The notes: generated by a model from the letters alone, not told the origin. A stretch of 23,035 nucleotides of DNA from Elusimicrobia bacterium CG03_land_8_20_14_0_80_50_18 (GCA_002780705.1 PEUP01000028.1:1-23035), one strand, 5' to 3'; counted from the first letter of the stretch, positions 1-8,006 are shown. Numbers and translations: made by a program.

Positions 1-3000
1 TGTCTGCGCCATAAAGGGACGCGAAATCTTCCTTAAGGATTTTTTCCACACCGGATAATTCCGCCTCGTCCATGAGCTTCATCCTGGCGAGCTTTTCCTT
101 ACAGGGAATGTCCATTATTTTTTTTATAGGCACGCCTTTTTTCACGGCCTTTTCGGCGCGCTCATGGTACATCATGATTATCTCCAACATCCTGAACTGC
201 TTGCTGACAGCGGTGTACGCGTCCTTCTCGTCAAAAGCGTGCTGATGGAGAAAATCCTCTCTTATGATCTTGGCGGTTTCAAGCGTCAGCCTGTCCTCGT
301 CAGAGATAGATTCCACGCCGACAAGGCGGACAATTTCCTGGAGGCTTGATTCCTCCTGAAGTATATTCAGCGCCTTTTTCCTCATCGCGGGAAATTCTTT
401 CATGTCATTTTTTTCATAGAAATCGCTGATATCATCCACATACAGAGAATAGGAATTCAGCCAGTTGATAGCCGGAAAGTGCCTCTGATAAGCCAGCGCG
501 GATTCCAGACTCCAGAACACCTTCACCATCCTGAGAGTCGCCTGCACGACGGGGTCGGAAAGATCTCCGCCGGGAGGCGAGACCGCCCCGACCACAGACA
601 CGGAGCCGCGCCTCGGAGGTGTCCCCACCTCAACTATGCCGCTTCTCTCATAAAATCCGGCTATCCTTGAAGTGAGATAGGCCGGATAACCCTCCTCACC
701 CGGCATCTCCTCCAGCCGTCCCGACATTTCTCTCAGGGCCTCCGCCCAGCGGGATGTGGAATCCGCCATCACGGCGACATCCATCCCCTGGTTTCTGAAA
801 TATTCGGCGATGGTTATGCCCGTGTAAATAGAGGCCTCTCTGGCCGCGACGGGCATGTTGGAGGTGTTGGCTATCAGCACAGTCCTCTCAAGAAGAGGCC
901 GTCCGCTCTTGGGGTCCAGCAGCTCGGGAAATTCAGTGAGGACATCCGTCATCTCATTGCCCCTTTCCCCGCAGCCGACATAAACCACTATATCAGCGTC
1001 AGACCATTTCGCCAGTTGATGAAGAACAACCGTATTTGAATAAAAAGCGGGAGCTTCGCCGCCTATAAAATTATGAGCGTCCTCCACTTCAATATCATAC
1101 ACTCTCCCCGAAGAATTTTTTATTATCTCAGCCCTTGTTATCTCATCAATAAAAACAGATGACAGATGATTGAAAGCGTAGTGCCTCAATTCCTTCCTGC
1201 CTGAAACTTCCGCGAGTTTCCGGAACATTCCGACGCCCATATTTTCACCGGCGATATAATTGTGAATCTCAATTCCCGCCTTCTTCCATTTCGCGTAAGG
1301 TTTGCCGGAAAAATCATAAATTCCGTTCACAAAGTCTTTGCTCATAGGCACTACATCCCAGGAATTGTAGGGCTGTTTCCCGCTTTCAAGATACGCTTTC
1401 ATTTTCGCGAACTTAACCGTGCCTGGCAGACAGCACTCTCTGTAAAATTTTTCTATTTCGGCGCGGCCCCGTATGAAAATTCGGAAGCTTTTAAACCCTC
1501 CTGTACTTCTCTTTTTAAAACTCGCCAATATCCCTAATTTAAGCAGAAGATAACCGATATCCCTCGCCATGTTTCCGCTTGAAGTGGCTATTTCAATTTC
1601 CCCCTCCTCCGCGAAAAAACTGCCGTCGCACACAAAGTAACAAGCCAAATATTTCGCGAGCGTTTTAGCAGACGCCGCCAAAAGCCCTTTCGGCAAAGTT
1701 ATGTTTCTTGACTTTTTATATTCCGGAAAACCAAAATAATCCAAGAGCTTTTTTATAACGGGGCTTTCCGTTATGATGACCTCCACCGTCGGCATTTTGT
1801 GTTCTTTTGAATCAATATCAAATATTTCTCTCACCAGATCTCTGAAAAGATTTCTCAATCCGGCATCGTTGTTATAAAACCTGACGCTTCTGCCTTTCAC
1901 CTGACCGTCGCCGCCGATGAGAGCGAGCAATGAAGACAACTTCTCATCTAATCTGTGCGGAATGCGCGTCGCCGGAGATGTTGTCTGCCCTTTCACATAG
2001 AAAACATCGGGCGTTTTAATTCCGGCAAACTTATAAACGGAGTCAAAAAATTTGAGTGTCGGCAAATTGCGGCCTGCGTAATATTCAATCAGACAGGCGT
2101 AGTTTATATCCAAAAGAACCGACATTTTTTTAAGCGAGCCGTGAACCGCCTTTAATTTTTCAAGAACTCTGTGGAAATCCCTTAAGCGCGCGGGTTCGGC
2201 AAGACGAAAATCCGCGAATATTTCCCGCCACGGCAATTCATTTTTTATTTCTTCACCCTGCGGTAAATGGCGGGGCATAATAAGATAATCGCCTTTTTTA
2301 AGTTTCCCCGCTTCCATAGGCTTTTCGTTCAAATCAGAATACGCGAAAAGTTTATGCACGGGCGTAACCTTAAATTCCCGCCCTGACCTCGTCGTGAGCT
2401 TGACAAGAATATCCGATTTCCCCCTGTAAACGGCCCGGGCTCTGAATTTACCTATTTTTCCGTCTTTCCAGCCGTAAACAAAAAGGTCCTCGTTAATGAC
2501 GGTAAAATCCTCGTCTTCTTTAATTACCCTTTTGCCTTTATGCCTGAACTCTTCATAAATGTCCTTCATCTTCATAATTTTTCCGTCCGCAAGAAAAACA
2601 GGACTGTCTCCTGAAACGCATTTGCCGCTCCCGAAAGGCCCGGGGATGCAGCCGGTGCCTCCTTTGGCGACGGGGAAAAAGGAATCTATCACCCTTGTGC
2701 CCGTAACAAGAGGCTCCGAGGGCTGTATTTTTTTAGTGTAAGGAAGCGGGCTGCGCACCGGCCATTTGAACATCATCTGAACCGCGCTCTCTCCCACCCT
2801 GCATATATCGTCGGTCACAAGAAAAGAACCGGCTTTGAGGCCCGACACTTTTCCTGACACGCCCGGCGGCACCATAATCTTGCTCTCTATCGCTTCGGAT
2901 TCCCGCACCGTGCCGAGGATGGCGAATTCCACGAGCTCATCGCCGTTACTCGCGACGGGCTTGAACTCCCACTTCTTTTCACGGGAGAGCCCGTTGGCGC

Positions 3001-3322
3001 GGACGCCCCTGAGGATATAATCCCCCGTCTTCTCTCTCACCCTGTCAAGCGGGCGCTGAATGCCGTCATATATGGACTGTATCAGTCCGGGGCCCAGCTC
3101 AACGGTCAGGGGAGAACCCGTCGCCTCAACCGGCTCGCCCGGGGCTATGCCGCCCGTTTCTTCATAAACCTGAATGGAAACAACCTCACCCTGTATCTCT
3201 ATAACCTCGCCGATTAGGCCCTGCTTGCCCACGTGCACGACCTCATACATTTTCACCTCGGCAAGGCCCACAGCCTGGATCAGCGGGCCGGCCACCCTGA
3301 TAATTTTTCCTTTTTTAGTCAT
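1..3322 (-). CDS. atpA: V/A-type ATPase catalytic subunit A, interrupted by an intein (3' end outside window)
   Basis: This is the catalytic, nucleotide-binding subunit of a V/A-type rotary ATPase. The frame was translated by hand from ATG 3322 to base 1 with no stop. The host protein (extein) is 234 residues before the intein and 344 after it, 578 in all, so only about 10-20 residues should be missing. Before the intein the frame reads GPFGSGK, the P-loop up to its Lys. After it come TVVLHQLAKWSDAD, then YVGCGERGNEM, then VAVMADSTSRWAEA (Walker B region), all typical of this family. A GGAG ribosome site lies about 9 nt before the ATG. The gene follows subunit F by 18 nt in the usual E-C-F-A order. 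Without splicing the P-loop Lys and Thr are separated, so activity depends on intein removal. The B and D subunits are expected beyond base 1. Confidence 0.95.
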   Translation of the reverse strand, partial: MTKKGKIIRVAGPLIQAVGLAEVKMYEVVHVGKQGLIGEVIEIQGEVVSIQVYEETGGIAPGEPVEATGSPLTVELGPGLIQSIYDGIQRPLDRVREKTGDYILRGVRANGLSREKKWEFKPVASNGDELVEFAILGTVRESEAIESKIMVPPGVSGKVSGLKAGSFLVTDDICRVGESAVQMMFKWPVRSPLPYTKKIQPSEPLVTGTRVIDSFFPVAKGGTGCIPGPFGSGKCVSGDSPVFLADGKIMKMKDIYEEFRHKGKRVIKEDEDFTVINEDLFVYGWKDGKIGKFRARAVYRGKSDILVKLTTRSGREFKVTPVHKLFAYSDLNEKPMEAGKLKKGDYLIMPRHLPQGEEIKNELPWREIFADFRLAEPARLRDFHRVLEKLKAVHGSLKKMSVLLDINYACLIEYYAGRNLPTLKFFDSVYKFAGIKTPDVFYVKGQTTSPATRIPHRLDEKLSSLLALIGGDGQVKGRSVRFYNNDAGLRNLFRDLVREIFDIDSKEHKMPTVEVIITESPVIKKLLDYFGFPEYKKSRNITLPKGLLAASAKTLAKYLACYFVCDGSFFAEEGEIEIATSSGNMARDIGYLLLKLGILASFKKRSTGGFKSFRIFIRGRAEIEKFYRECCLPGTVKFAKMKAYLESGKQPYNSWDVVPMSKDFVNGIYDFSGKPYAKWKKAGIEIHNYIAGENMGVGMFRKLAEVSGRKELRHYAFNHLSSVFIDEITRAEIIKNSSGRVYDIEVEDAHNFIGGEAPAFYSNTVVLHQLAKWSDADIVVYVGCGERGNEMTDVLTEFPELLDPKSGRPLLERTVLIANTSNMPVAAREASIYTGITIAEYFRNQGMDVAVMADSTSRWAEALREMSGRLEEMPGEEGYPAYLTSRIAGFYERSGIVEVGTPPRRGSVSVVGAVSPPGGDLSDPVVQATLRMVKVFWSLESALAYQRHFPAINWLNSYSLYVDDISDFYEKNDMKEFPAMRKKALNILQEESSLQEIVRLVGVESISDEDRLTLETAKIIREDFLHQHAFDEKDAYTAVSKQFRMLEIIMMYHERAEKAVKKGVPIKKIMDIPCKEKLARMKLMDEAELSGVEKILKEDFASLYGAD
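1034..2620 (-). mobile_element. Intein with LAGLIDADG homing endonuclease in the P-loop of AtpA
   Basis: This in-frame insertion of 529 codons starts with Cys1 (CVSGDSPVF, block A) directly after GPFGSGK and ends SN before extein Thr. Block B is TPVHKL at residues 86-91. LAGLIDADG motif 1 is LLALIGGDG at 231-239 and motif 2 is LACYFVCDG at 325-333; both acidic catalytic residues (D238, D332) are present. Block F is VYDIEVEDAHNF at about 507-518. It therefore has all the parts for self-splicing and for homing. The residue before the terminal Asn is Ser528 instead of the usual His. The site between GK and T is the one used by archaeal VMA inteins (Pyrococcus, Thermoplasma), not the yeast VMA1 site. 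The insert looks AT-richer than the host gene: 21 G/C in bases 2101-2160 against 36 in 3061-3120. Confidence 0.95.
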
Positions 3323-3340
3323 ATAACTGTTCTCCGTTCT

Positions 3341-3643
3341 TTACATCTCCACACCCACAGCAATTTTTACAAGTTCCGCTACTTCCTTTTCTATCCTGTT
3401 GTCCTCCCCCGGGAGAGGAAATACAATATAAGGGGCGCCGGCAAAGCGCTCCCTGAATTTTTTTTTCAGGCCGTCAAAAGCGCTTTGAGAAAAAATAAAA
3501 AAGGCGCCTTTTTCATCTTCCATTTTTTTGAAAACACCCCGCTCATCGCCTTTCCATTCGGCAGTCGATGCCCCTATGGCGGAAAAAAGACTGCAGAAGA
3601 TTTTGTCACCGCAGGCGAAGACTTTCTTTTCTTCATGAGACAT
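3341..3643 (-). CDS. atpF: V/A-type ATPase subunit F (central stalk)
   Basis: This 100-aa protein sits in the slot of subunit F (NtpG in Enterococcus), the small central-stalk subunit that binds subunit D in the rotor. Its length is right for the family. It starts at ATG (MSHEEKKVFACGD) and shows the expected alternating alpha/beta pattern, with hydrophobic strands around residues 46-51 (GAFFIF) and 71-75 (PYIVF) and a C-terminal helix (EKEVAELVKIAVG). The start overlaps the end of subunit C by 11 nt, which indicates translational coupling. Identity rests mainly on length, fold pattern and position between C and A, since this family is poorly conserved in sequence. Confidence 0.8.
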   Translation of the reverse strand: MSHEEKKVFACGDKIFCSLFSAIGASTAEWKGDERGVFKKMEDEKGAFFIFSQSAFDGLKKKFRERFAGAPYIVFPLPGEDNRIEKEVAELVKIAVGVEM

Positions 3644-4127
3644 ATTTAAAATCTGCCTCCCTCTTTTTGGCCATGAGGAGCATTCTCACTATCCTGGCCT
3701 GCCACCAGATTGCCAGCCATATATATTCCAGCACATCATCGCCCTCTATCTTTCCCATCAGGCTTTTTCTTTTCGCGTCAAGAAAGCCGTAAAAATCCAG
3801 CGGCGCCGGGAAACTCTCAAGCGCCGCCAATATATCCTTCCTTAAATTTTTTTCCAAAAACGCAAGGAATTCGCTCTCGTCGGATGTGAAGAAACCGCCG
3901 TCCTGCGATATTTCTGAGAAAACCGCCGACATAGATAATATATACGCGCCTATGCCGAAATCCTCTTTCGCGTCATCGAGCAGGCGTCCGAAGGGCCGGC
4001 TCTTTATAACGGATTCTGCTCCGTGAAAATTGCCGGAGCCGAAAGCCGTTTTCAGCTCCTGAGGACTTAAGAGCAGCGTTTCTAAAACGCGGGCTTTCCC
4101 GACGGCAAAAACAGCGCCGAATTTCAT
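3633..4127 (-). CDS. atpC: Probable V/A-type ATPase subunit C, unusually short
   Basis: The gene lies between E and F, where subunit C belongs. Subunit C is the funnel-like adaptor joining the central stalk to the membrane rotor ring. The N-terminus (GKARVLETLLLSPQELKTAF) resembles the start of C-family proteins, with an early helix and an LLS-type turn. The C-terminal helix carries many hydrophobic and basic residues (VLEYIWLAIWWQARIVRML). The product has 164 residues, whereas the family usually has about 330-350 arranged as three similar helical units, so this looks like a one-unit or strongly reduced form. Start ATG 4127 has a GAGGTGA ribosome site. Assignment is by position plus weak sequence resemblance; a different stalk or assembly protein is possible. 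Confidence 0.6.
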   Translation of the reverse strand: MKFGAVFAVGKARVLETLLLSPQELKTAFGSGNFHGAESVIKSRPFGRLLDDAKEDFGIGAYILSMSAVFSEISQDGGFFTSDESEFLAFLEKNLRKDILAALESFPAPLDFYGFLDAKRKSLMGKIEGDDVLEYIWLAIWWQARIVRMLLMAKKREADFKYVS

Positions 4128-4129
4128 TC

Positions 4130-4663
4130 TTAGCTCACCTCTCTAATGGTGACAGATTTGAATTTCTGCATAAATTCATCCCAGCTGAAACTCACGACTA
4201 TTTTATCCATGTTTATGATTACCGGACAGGATATGTTCTTTTTGACTAATTTTATTTTTTTTGACATCGCCGTTCCTTTAAGCAGAGCGTGAGCCTCATC
4301 CGACAGTTCCGCTTCGGAGGCGCCGCCGGCGTTTTTCTCTATAAAATCAATCAGGAGCTTCTTTTTCAGATCAGGCGAAGCCATCAGTTTTTCCTTAAAC
4401 GCGTCATAAACGGCCTCTATCTCAGCGAGATGCGCCTTCCGCAGGATGTTCTTTGCCTGTATCCTGCCGCCTGAGACGATCTCATCGTGAAGAAGCCGGG
4501 CGGCGCGTTCGGAACCCTTGCGGGCATCATCCAGAAGCTTCCCTGCATTCGCTCTGGCCGCGTCAAGGGCTTTCTTTTTTTTCTCTTCAGCGTTTTTGAG
4601 CATCTCATCGAGCTCATCGCTCATGCTCTTCTCTAAGCTGTCAAGAAGTTCCTTCCACGCCAT
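4130..4663 (-). CDS. atpE: V/A-type ATPase subunit E (peripheral stalk)
   Basis: This 177-aa protein has a long charged N-terminal coiled-coil helix (MAWKELLDSLEKSMSDELDE, then repeated Lys/Ala/Asp/Glu heptads to about residue 85). A compact mixed domain follows, ending DEFMQKFKSVTIREVS. That is the layout of subunit E, which pairs with subunit H/G to form the peripheral stalk holding the A/B head. I chose ATG 4663, one base after the stop of subunit K (TAAAATG). The open frame runs 40 codons further upstream, but that part lies inside the K gene and encodes no stalk-like sequence. Translation is probably coupled to K. Confidence 0.85.
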   Translation of the reverse strand: MAWKELLDSLEKSMSDELDEMLKNAEEKKKKALDAARANAGKLLDDARKGSERAARLLHDEIVSGGRIQAKNILRKAHLAEIEAVYDAFKEKLMASPDLKKKLLIDFIEKNAGGASEAELSDEAHALLKGTAMSKKIKLVKKNISCPVIINMDKIVVSFSWDEFMQKFKSVTIREVS

Positions 4664-4664
4664 T

Positions 4665-5138
4665 TTAGAGCTGTACCGAGAGCACCACCAGGATAGATGT
4701 GACAAAACCCAGCAGCGCGTAAGTTTCAACAAGAATACCGTAGATGACAGCGAGCCCGAATTTTCCTTCCTGTTTAGCGACAATCCCCACGCCGGCGGCG
4801 CAGACCCTGCCCTGGTATATGCCGCTCAAAAGTCCGGCCACGCCAACCGGTATGCAGGCGGCCAGAAGAAGCAGGCCCTGGTTGACAGAGACAGCCGCGG
4901 GCGCCCCTCCGCCAAGAAGACCGAGTTTGAGTATCGCCATAAAACCCACGGCGAAACCGTAAATACCCTGCGTTCCCGGAAGAGCCACAAGAATAAAAGT
5001 CTCGCCGAATTTTTCCGGCTTCTCGCTCAAAACTCCGGCGGCGGCCTGACCGGCCGTTGACACCCCGACGGCGGAACCTATACCGCCGAGAAACACGGCT
5101 ATCCCGGCTCCGAATAAAGCAATTGTCAATCCATCCAT
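4665..5138 (-). CDS. atpK: V/A-type ATPase rotor-ring subunit K, Na+-type
   Basis: This 157-aa membrane protein has four hydrophobic helices made of two hairpins, the duplicated 16-kDa form of rotor ring subunit. The first hairpin has LPGTQGIYGF (residues 53-62) and the second has SGIYQG (105-110) and VETYALLGF (137-145). In Enterococcus hirae NtpK, Na+ is held by a Leu, a Thr, a Gln, a second Gln and the ion-carrying Glu. The matching residues here are L53, T56, Q57, Q109 and E138. Only the second hairpin carries the essential carboxylate, as in NtpK. The start ATG has a strong AGGAGG site 7 nt upstream, consistent with the high copy number needed for the ring. Na+ specificity is inferred from these ligands. 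Confidence 0.93.
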   Translation of the reverse strand: MDGLTIALFGAGIAVFLGGIGSAVGVSTAGQAAAGVLSEKPEKFGETFILVALPGTQGIYGFAVGFMAILKLGLLGGGAPAAVSVNQGLLLLAACIPVGVAGLLSGIYQGRVCAAGVGIVAKQEGKFGLAVIYGILVETYALLGFVTSILVVLSVQL

Positions 5139-5172
5139 TTTATTACCTCCTCAATGCAAATCCCCACGCCGC

Positions 5173-7122
5173 TCAAATCTCGAGCGAAGAGTATTTTACG
5201 AAATTTTTCAGCGGTTTGAAATAATGTCCGCCCGTCCTTATAAATTTGGTAAAAAACTCATAAAATTGCAGCCTCATTGTGTGCACTGTCGCGCCCAGCA
5301 TGTTGATCACAAGATTGCCGGCGTGCAGAATCACAAAAAAGACCGCCGCGAGCGGTATCGCCCATGTTCCCCATGACACCACTATCCAGACAATCTCATT
5401 TATCGCCATCGCCACAAGCCCCGTCGTCAAACCCAGGGCGAACAACCTTATATATGAGAGAATATCGGAAAACGCGTTTCCGGTTAAAACCGAGTAAAGG
5501 CCGTAATAACTCCACAGCAGTTTGAAGATGGGTCCTTCCTGCGTGATAAGATTATACAGGACGATGGACGCAGCCCCGGCGGTGAACATGATTTCAAGTG
5601 TCGTCAATAATAACGGCTCCGGCGTAAAAACCTTGAGCGCGTAAACCGCAAGCAGCGCGGGCATTGAAATCTGTATCATAATAGCGGCTATATCCTCAAA
5701 GACCATGGCCCCGAGCCTGCCCTGCCCGAAGTCGTCGACACATTTCAGAACCATACCCCACATCACCTGGATAAAACCGCAGGCAATCGCTATCCCCACG
5801 AATAAAAGCGCGTCTTTTACAGGATCGAATAAAACAAGTTTGTCCGCGGCGATTTTTAAAAACCCGAGCTCCGCGGGAAGACGCGAAAGAAAATCCGGTC
5901 CGAACCAGCCACCCGTCACCGCACCCGCGGCAACAGTAAACAATCCTCCTCCAAGAAATACTTTGAGTATTTTTTTGAGTTCCCGCGGCGTTTTATTCCA
6001 TGCCAGCGCCCACGCGGAGACGGCCGCGATAACGAGTCCATACATGGCATCCGTCAGGCATAGGCCGAAAAAGAAAGCGAAAAAAACAGCCGCGTTCGGC
6101 GACGGATCCACCGAGCCGTAAGAAGGCACGCCGTACATGGAAGTCAAAAATTCGTAGGGACGGGCAATGTCATTGTTTTCGAGGCTCACGGGCACATCTT
6201 CACCCTTCAGAGGTTTTCTCGATTCATAGTGAATATCCGGGAAATTCAAAGCCGCGTCCGCCAGAACAGCATCCGCTATTTTTTCTCTGACCCAGCCGGA
6301 GAGCACAAACATCTTTTCTGTCGCGAACACTTTCTCCACTTTTGAGGCCTCGCGTATTTTCAGATTTTCATAATAGTCATACAGGAGAAGGAGTCGCCCC
6401 GTGTACGCGGCCATGCTTTTTTTCTCGTCGTACAGCATTTCTTCCTCATCTTTTGCGATAACGAGCTCATCTCTGAGCTTTTGTAATTCGGATTGCGGGT
6501 CCATTGGAAGATCCATGAACTCAATCGGGAAACCGTCTCGAAACCTCTGTAAATTTTCGGCGCCGTCCGCTTTATCCGCGGGGAGAAGAAGTAAATATGT
6601 TTTTTTGGCGGGGTCTGAATAAACGCATTCAAGCGCGGCATCCGTAAAACCGGCAAAAAATTTCTCAAGCTTCGCCGCTTTTTTGGCAGGACAGGAAAAA
6701 AGACGCCAAGTTGTCTTTGAAAGCCCTGAGAGCGCCGTGAAATCCACCGGCAGAGCCAGGGCGTTCTCAAGCCGGGATATTTTTCCCGATAAGTCCTTGA
6801 TCTTGCCGCGGTTTTCAGCGAACGCCGCCCTCACATCAGGAAATCTCGCGAGGATCTTCTCCGCGTTAAAGCCGGCTGTTTTTTTCTGACCCTTGAGCGC
6901 AGCCTTGCCGGAACCGGCTATAAACTGTATCAGTCCTTTAAGGTCCTCCACCCTCCGGGCGCTCTCATAAAAAGAACCGCTGTCCTTATCCGCGCCGGGC
7001 ACCGTGATCTCTGATGGAGTTTCCGCAAGCTCCATCACACCCTTCTTCTGCAGAAAGGCGAAAATAGAATTAAAACGGCCTGCGGTCCCGGCCAGATATA
7101 TCTTTCTTAAGGGGGCTATCAA
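5173..7122 (-). CDS. atpI: V/A-type ATPase subunit I (membrane stator)
   Basis: This 649-aa stator subunit (NtpI, homologous to subunit a) forms the ion half-channels facing the K ring. The N-terminal half, to about residue 330, is soluble and includes coiled-coil stretches (around residues 95-120 and 210-240) that contact the peripheral stalks. The C-terminal half has several hydrophobic helices, including FFAFFFGLCLTDAMYGLVIA and LSYIRLFALGLTTGLVAMAI. The Arg in SYIRLFALGL is the conserved Arg that faces the rotor carboxylate. The start is TTG 7122 and overlaps the stop of subunit H as TTGA, pointing to translational coupling; I see no in-frame ATG nearby. Length and topology are normal for the family. 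Confidence 0.93.
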   Translation of the reverse strand: MIAPLRKIYLAGTAGRFNSIFAFLQKKGVMELAETPSEITVPGADKDSGSFYESARRVEDLKGLIQFIAGSGKAALKGQKKTAGFNAEKILARFPDVRAAFAENRGKIKDLSGKISRLENALALPVDFTALSGLSKTTWRLFSCPAKKAAKLEKFFAGFTDAALECVYSDPAKKTYLLLLPADKADGAENLQRFRDGFPIEFMDLPMDPQSELQKLRDELVIAKDEEEMLYDEKKSMAAYTGRLLLLYDYYENLKIREASKVEKVFATEKMFVLSGWVREKIADAVLADAALNFPDIHYESRKPLKGEDVPVSLENNDIARPYEFLTSMYGVPSYGSVDPSPNAAVFFAFFFGLCLTDAMYGLVIAAVSAWALAWNKTPRELKKILKVFLGGGLFTVAAGAVTGGWFGPDFLSRLPAELGFLKIAADKLVLFDPVKDALLFVGIAIACGFIQVMWGMVLKCVDDFGQGRLGAMVFEDIAAIMIQISMPALLAVYALKVFTPEPLLLTTLEIMFTAGAASIVLYNLITQEGPIFKLLWSYYGLYSVLTGNAFSDILSYIRLFALGLTTGLVAMAINEIVWIVVSWGTWAIPLAAVFFVILHAGNLVINMLGATVHTMRLQFYEFFTKFIRTGGHYFKPLKNFVKYSSLEI

Positions 7123-7448
7123 CTTTTCAGATACCTTTCCAGTTCCTTAAAGAGAGAAGATATTATCTTGTCACTTTTGCCCCTGAAAACAAGAGCGTCT
7201 TTTTTTGCTTTTATTTCAGCGTCAAGGAGCATCTGTCTCACCTCCTCCCGCGAACGGGCACTGCTTGCGGAAAGCATTTCACCCTTCTCCTGAGACGCGC
7301 GGCGATCCGCATCATCCATGATACGCTCTTCCTCGGCCGAGGCGGCCTTGAGGAGTTGCTCTATTTTTTTCTTGAGCTCGGCTTTTCTCTGAATGAGCTC
7401 TTTTTCCTTTTCCGCCACCTCGCTGATTTTACTGTTCAGGTCTTTCAT
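7119..7448 (-). CDS. atpH: V/A-type ATPase subunit H/G (peripheral-stalk coiled coil)
   Basis: This 109-aa protein is almost entirely a charged coiled coil (EKEKELIQRKAELKKKIEQL, continuing with Glu/Lys/Arg/Ala to about residue 90). That is the build of the small peripheral-stalk subunit (H in archaea, F in Enterococcus naming) that pairs with subunit E. It is the first gene of the ATPase cluster and precedes I, as in the archaeal H-I-K-E-C-F-A-B-D order. Its ATG lies 20 nt inside the 3' end of the preceding 94-aa BMC-type gene, so the ATPase genes continue the BMC transcript with no room for a terminator. Coiled coils give little sequence specificity, so the call leans on position. Confidence 0.8.
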   Translation of the reverse strand: MKDLNSKISEVAEKEKELIQRKAELKKKIEQLLKAASAEEERIMDDADRRASQEKGEMLSASSARSREEVRQMLLDAEIKAKKDALVFRGKSDKIISSLFKELERYLKS

Positions 7449-7713
7449 ATTCCACCTTTATATTTGTTTCATCCAACAGTTCGCGGGCAAGAGGCGTGAT
7501 TATGGCCCCGGCGGGGACAGTCATGATTCTGGCGCCGGTGTCCAGAAATGTCCTGACATCATTCTCCGTAACGAGCCTGACGGAACCCGAGGCCCCGGGC
7601 CACAGGTTTCTGAGATAATCCCCTGCGAAAAAACCCCTCTTGATATTTTTCTCTTTGGGATTTAACTTCAGGAGCTCGTCAAAGATCAAATTCTCCAGAC
7701 GCTCTTTATCCAT
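7429..7713 (-). CDS. Putative encapsulated BMC accessory protein with EutQ-like C-terminal segment
   Basis: This 94-aa protein of unknown function is the last gene of the BMC operon. Residues 1-17 (MDKERLENLIFDELLKL) form an amphipathic helix that starts like those of the ALDH and DeoC of this locus, so it is probably an encapsulation peptide. Residues 45-90 (VRLVTENDVRTF, then IITPLARELLDETNIKVEY) resemble the N-terminus of EutQ as I remember it (start MKKLITANDIRAA, then IITPEAREV). They also resemble the N-terminal extension of the TPI in this operon. It might tether cargo or be a shell-contacting module; no catalytic residues are evident. Start ATG 7713 has a weak AGG site. It lies 20 nt after BMC-H and overlaps atpH by 20 nt. 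Confidence 0.75.
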   Translation of the reverse strand: MDKERLENLIFDELLKLNPKEKNIKRGFFAGDYLRNLWPGASGSVRLVTENDVRTFLDTGARIMTVPAGAIITPLARELLDETNIKVEYERPEQ

Positions 7714-7733
7714 TAATCAAACCTGAGTGATAT

Positions 7734-8006
7734 TTATTTGGGCAATATCCCCGCAAGCTGGTCATCCGGCCTGGGTATGACATGCACTGACACGAGCTCT
7801 CCCACTCTCTGGGCCGCGGCGGAACCGGCTTCGACGGCCGCGCGAACGGCGCCCACCTCACCCCTGACGAATGTGGTGACATAGCCGCCTCCGATCTTCT
7901 CATATCCCGAGAGTTCCACCTTAGCCGCCTTCACCATCGCGTCGGACGCTTCCACCATTCCGACCAAACCCTTCGTTTCAACCATTCCTAATGCCATCTG
8001 TGCCAT
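7734..8006 (-). CDS. BMC-H hexameric shell protein (PduA/EutM-like), copy 1
   Basis: This 90-aa single-domain shell protein makes the hexagonal tiles of a bacterial microcompartment. The sequence begins MAQMALGMVETKGLVG and contains KIGGGYVT at the pore loop, FVRGEVGAVRAAVEAG and the ending VSVHVIPRPDDQL, all standard for BMC-H. I chose ATG 8006 because it is 6 nt after GGGAGG; the ATG two codons upstream touches the GGGAGG directly. A small pore lined by Gly residues is expected. The gene lies downstream of DeoC, separated by a tandem palindromic repeat whose edge abuts the ribosome site. It is close in sequence to copy 3 (17495-17785). Confidence 0.96.
   Translation of the reverse strand: MAQMALGMVETKGLVGMVEASDAMVKAAKVELSGYEKIGGGYVTTFVRGEVGAVRAAVEAGSAAAQRVGELVSVHVIPRPDDQLAGILPK

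Noticed and set aside
1..3322. Frameshift or pseudogene in the V/A-ATPase A gene
   Set aside because: Hand translation through all lines that cover the intein and its junctions shows one open frame, and both junctions join conserved P-loop sequence; the interruption is an intein.
3233..3649. A 138-aa plus-strand frame opposite subunits F and A
   Set aside because: It is antisense to well-supported coupled ATPase genes and its product shows no recognisable domain.
4664..4783. A longer subunit E starting at 4783
   Set aside because: The extra 40 codons lie within the K gene and encode Trp/Ser/Cys-rich sequence unlike a stalk protein; ATG 4663 follows the K stop directly.
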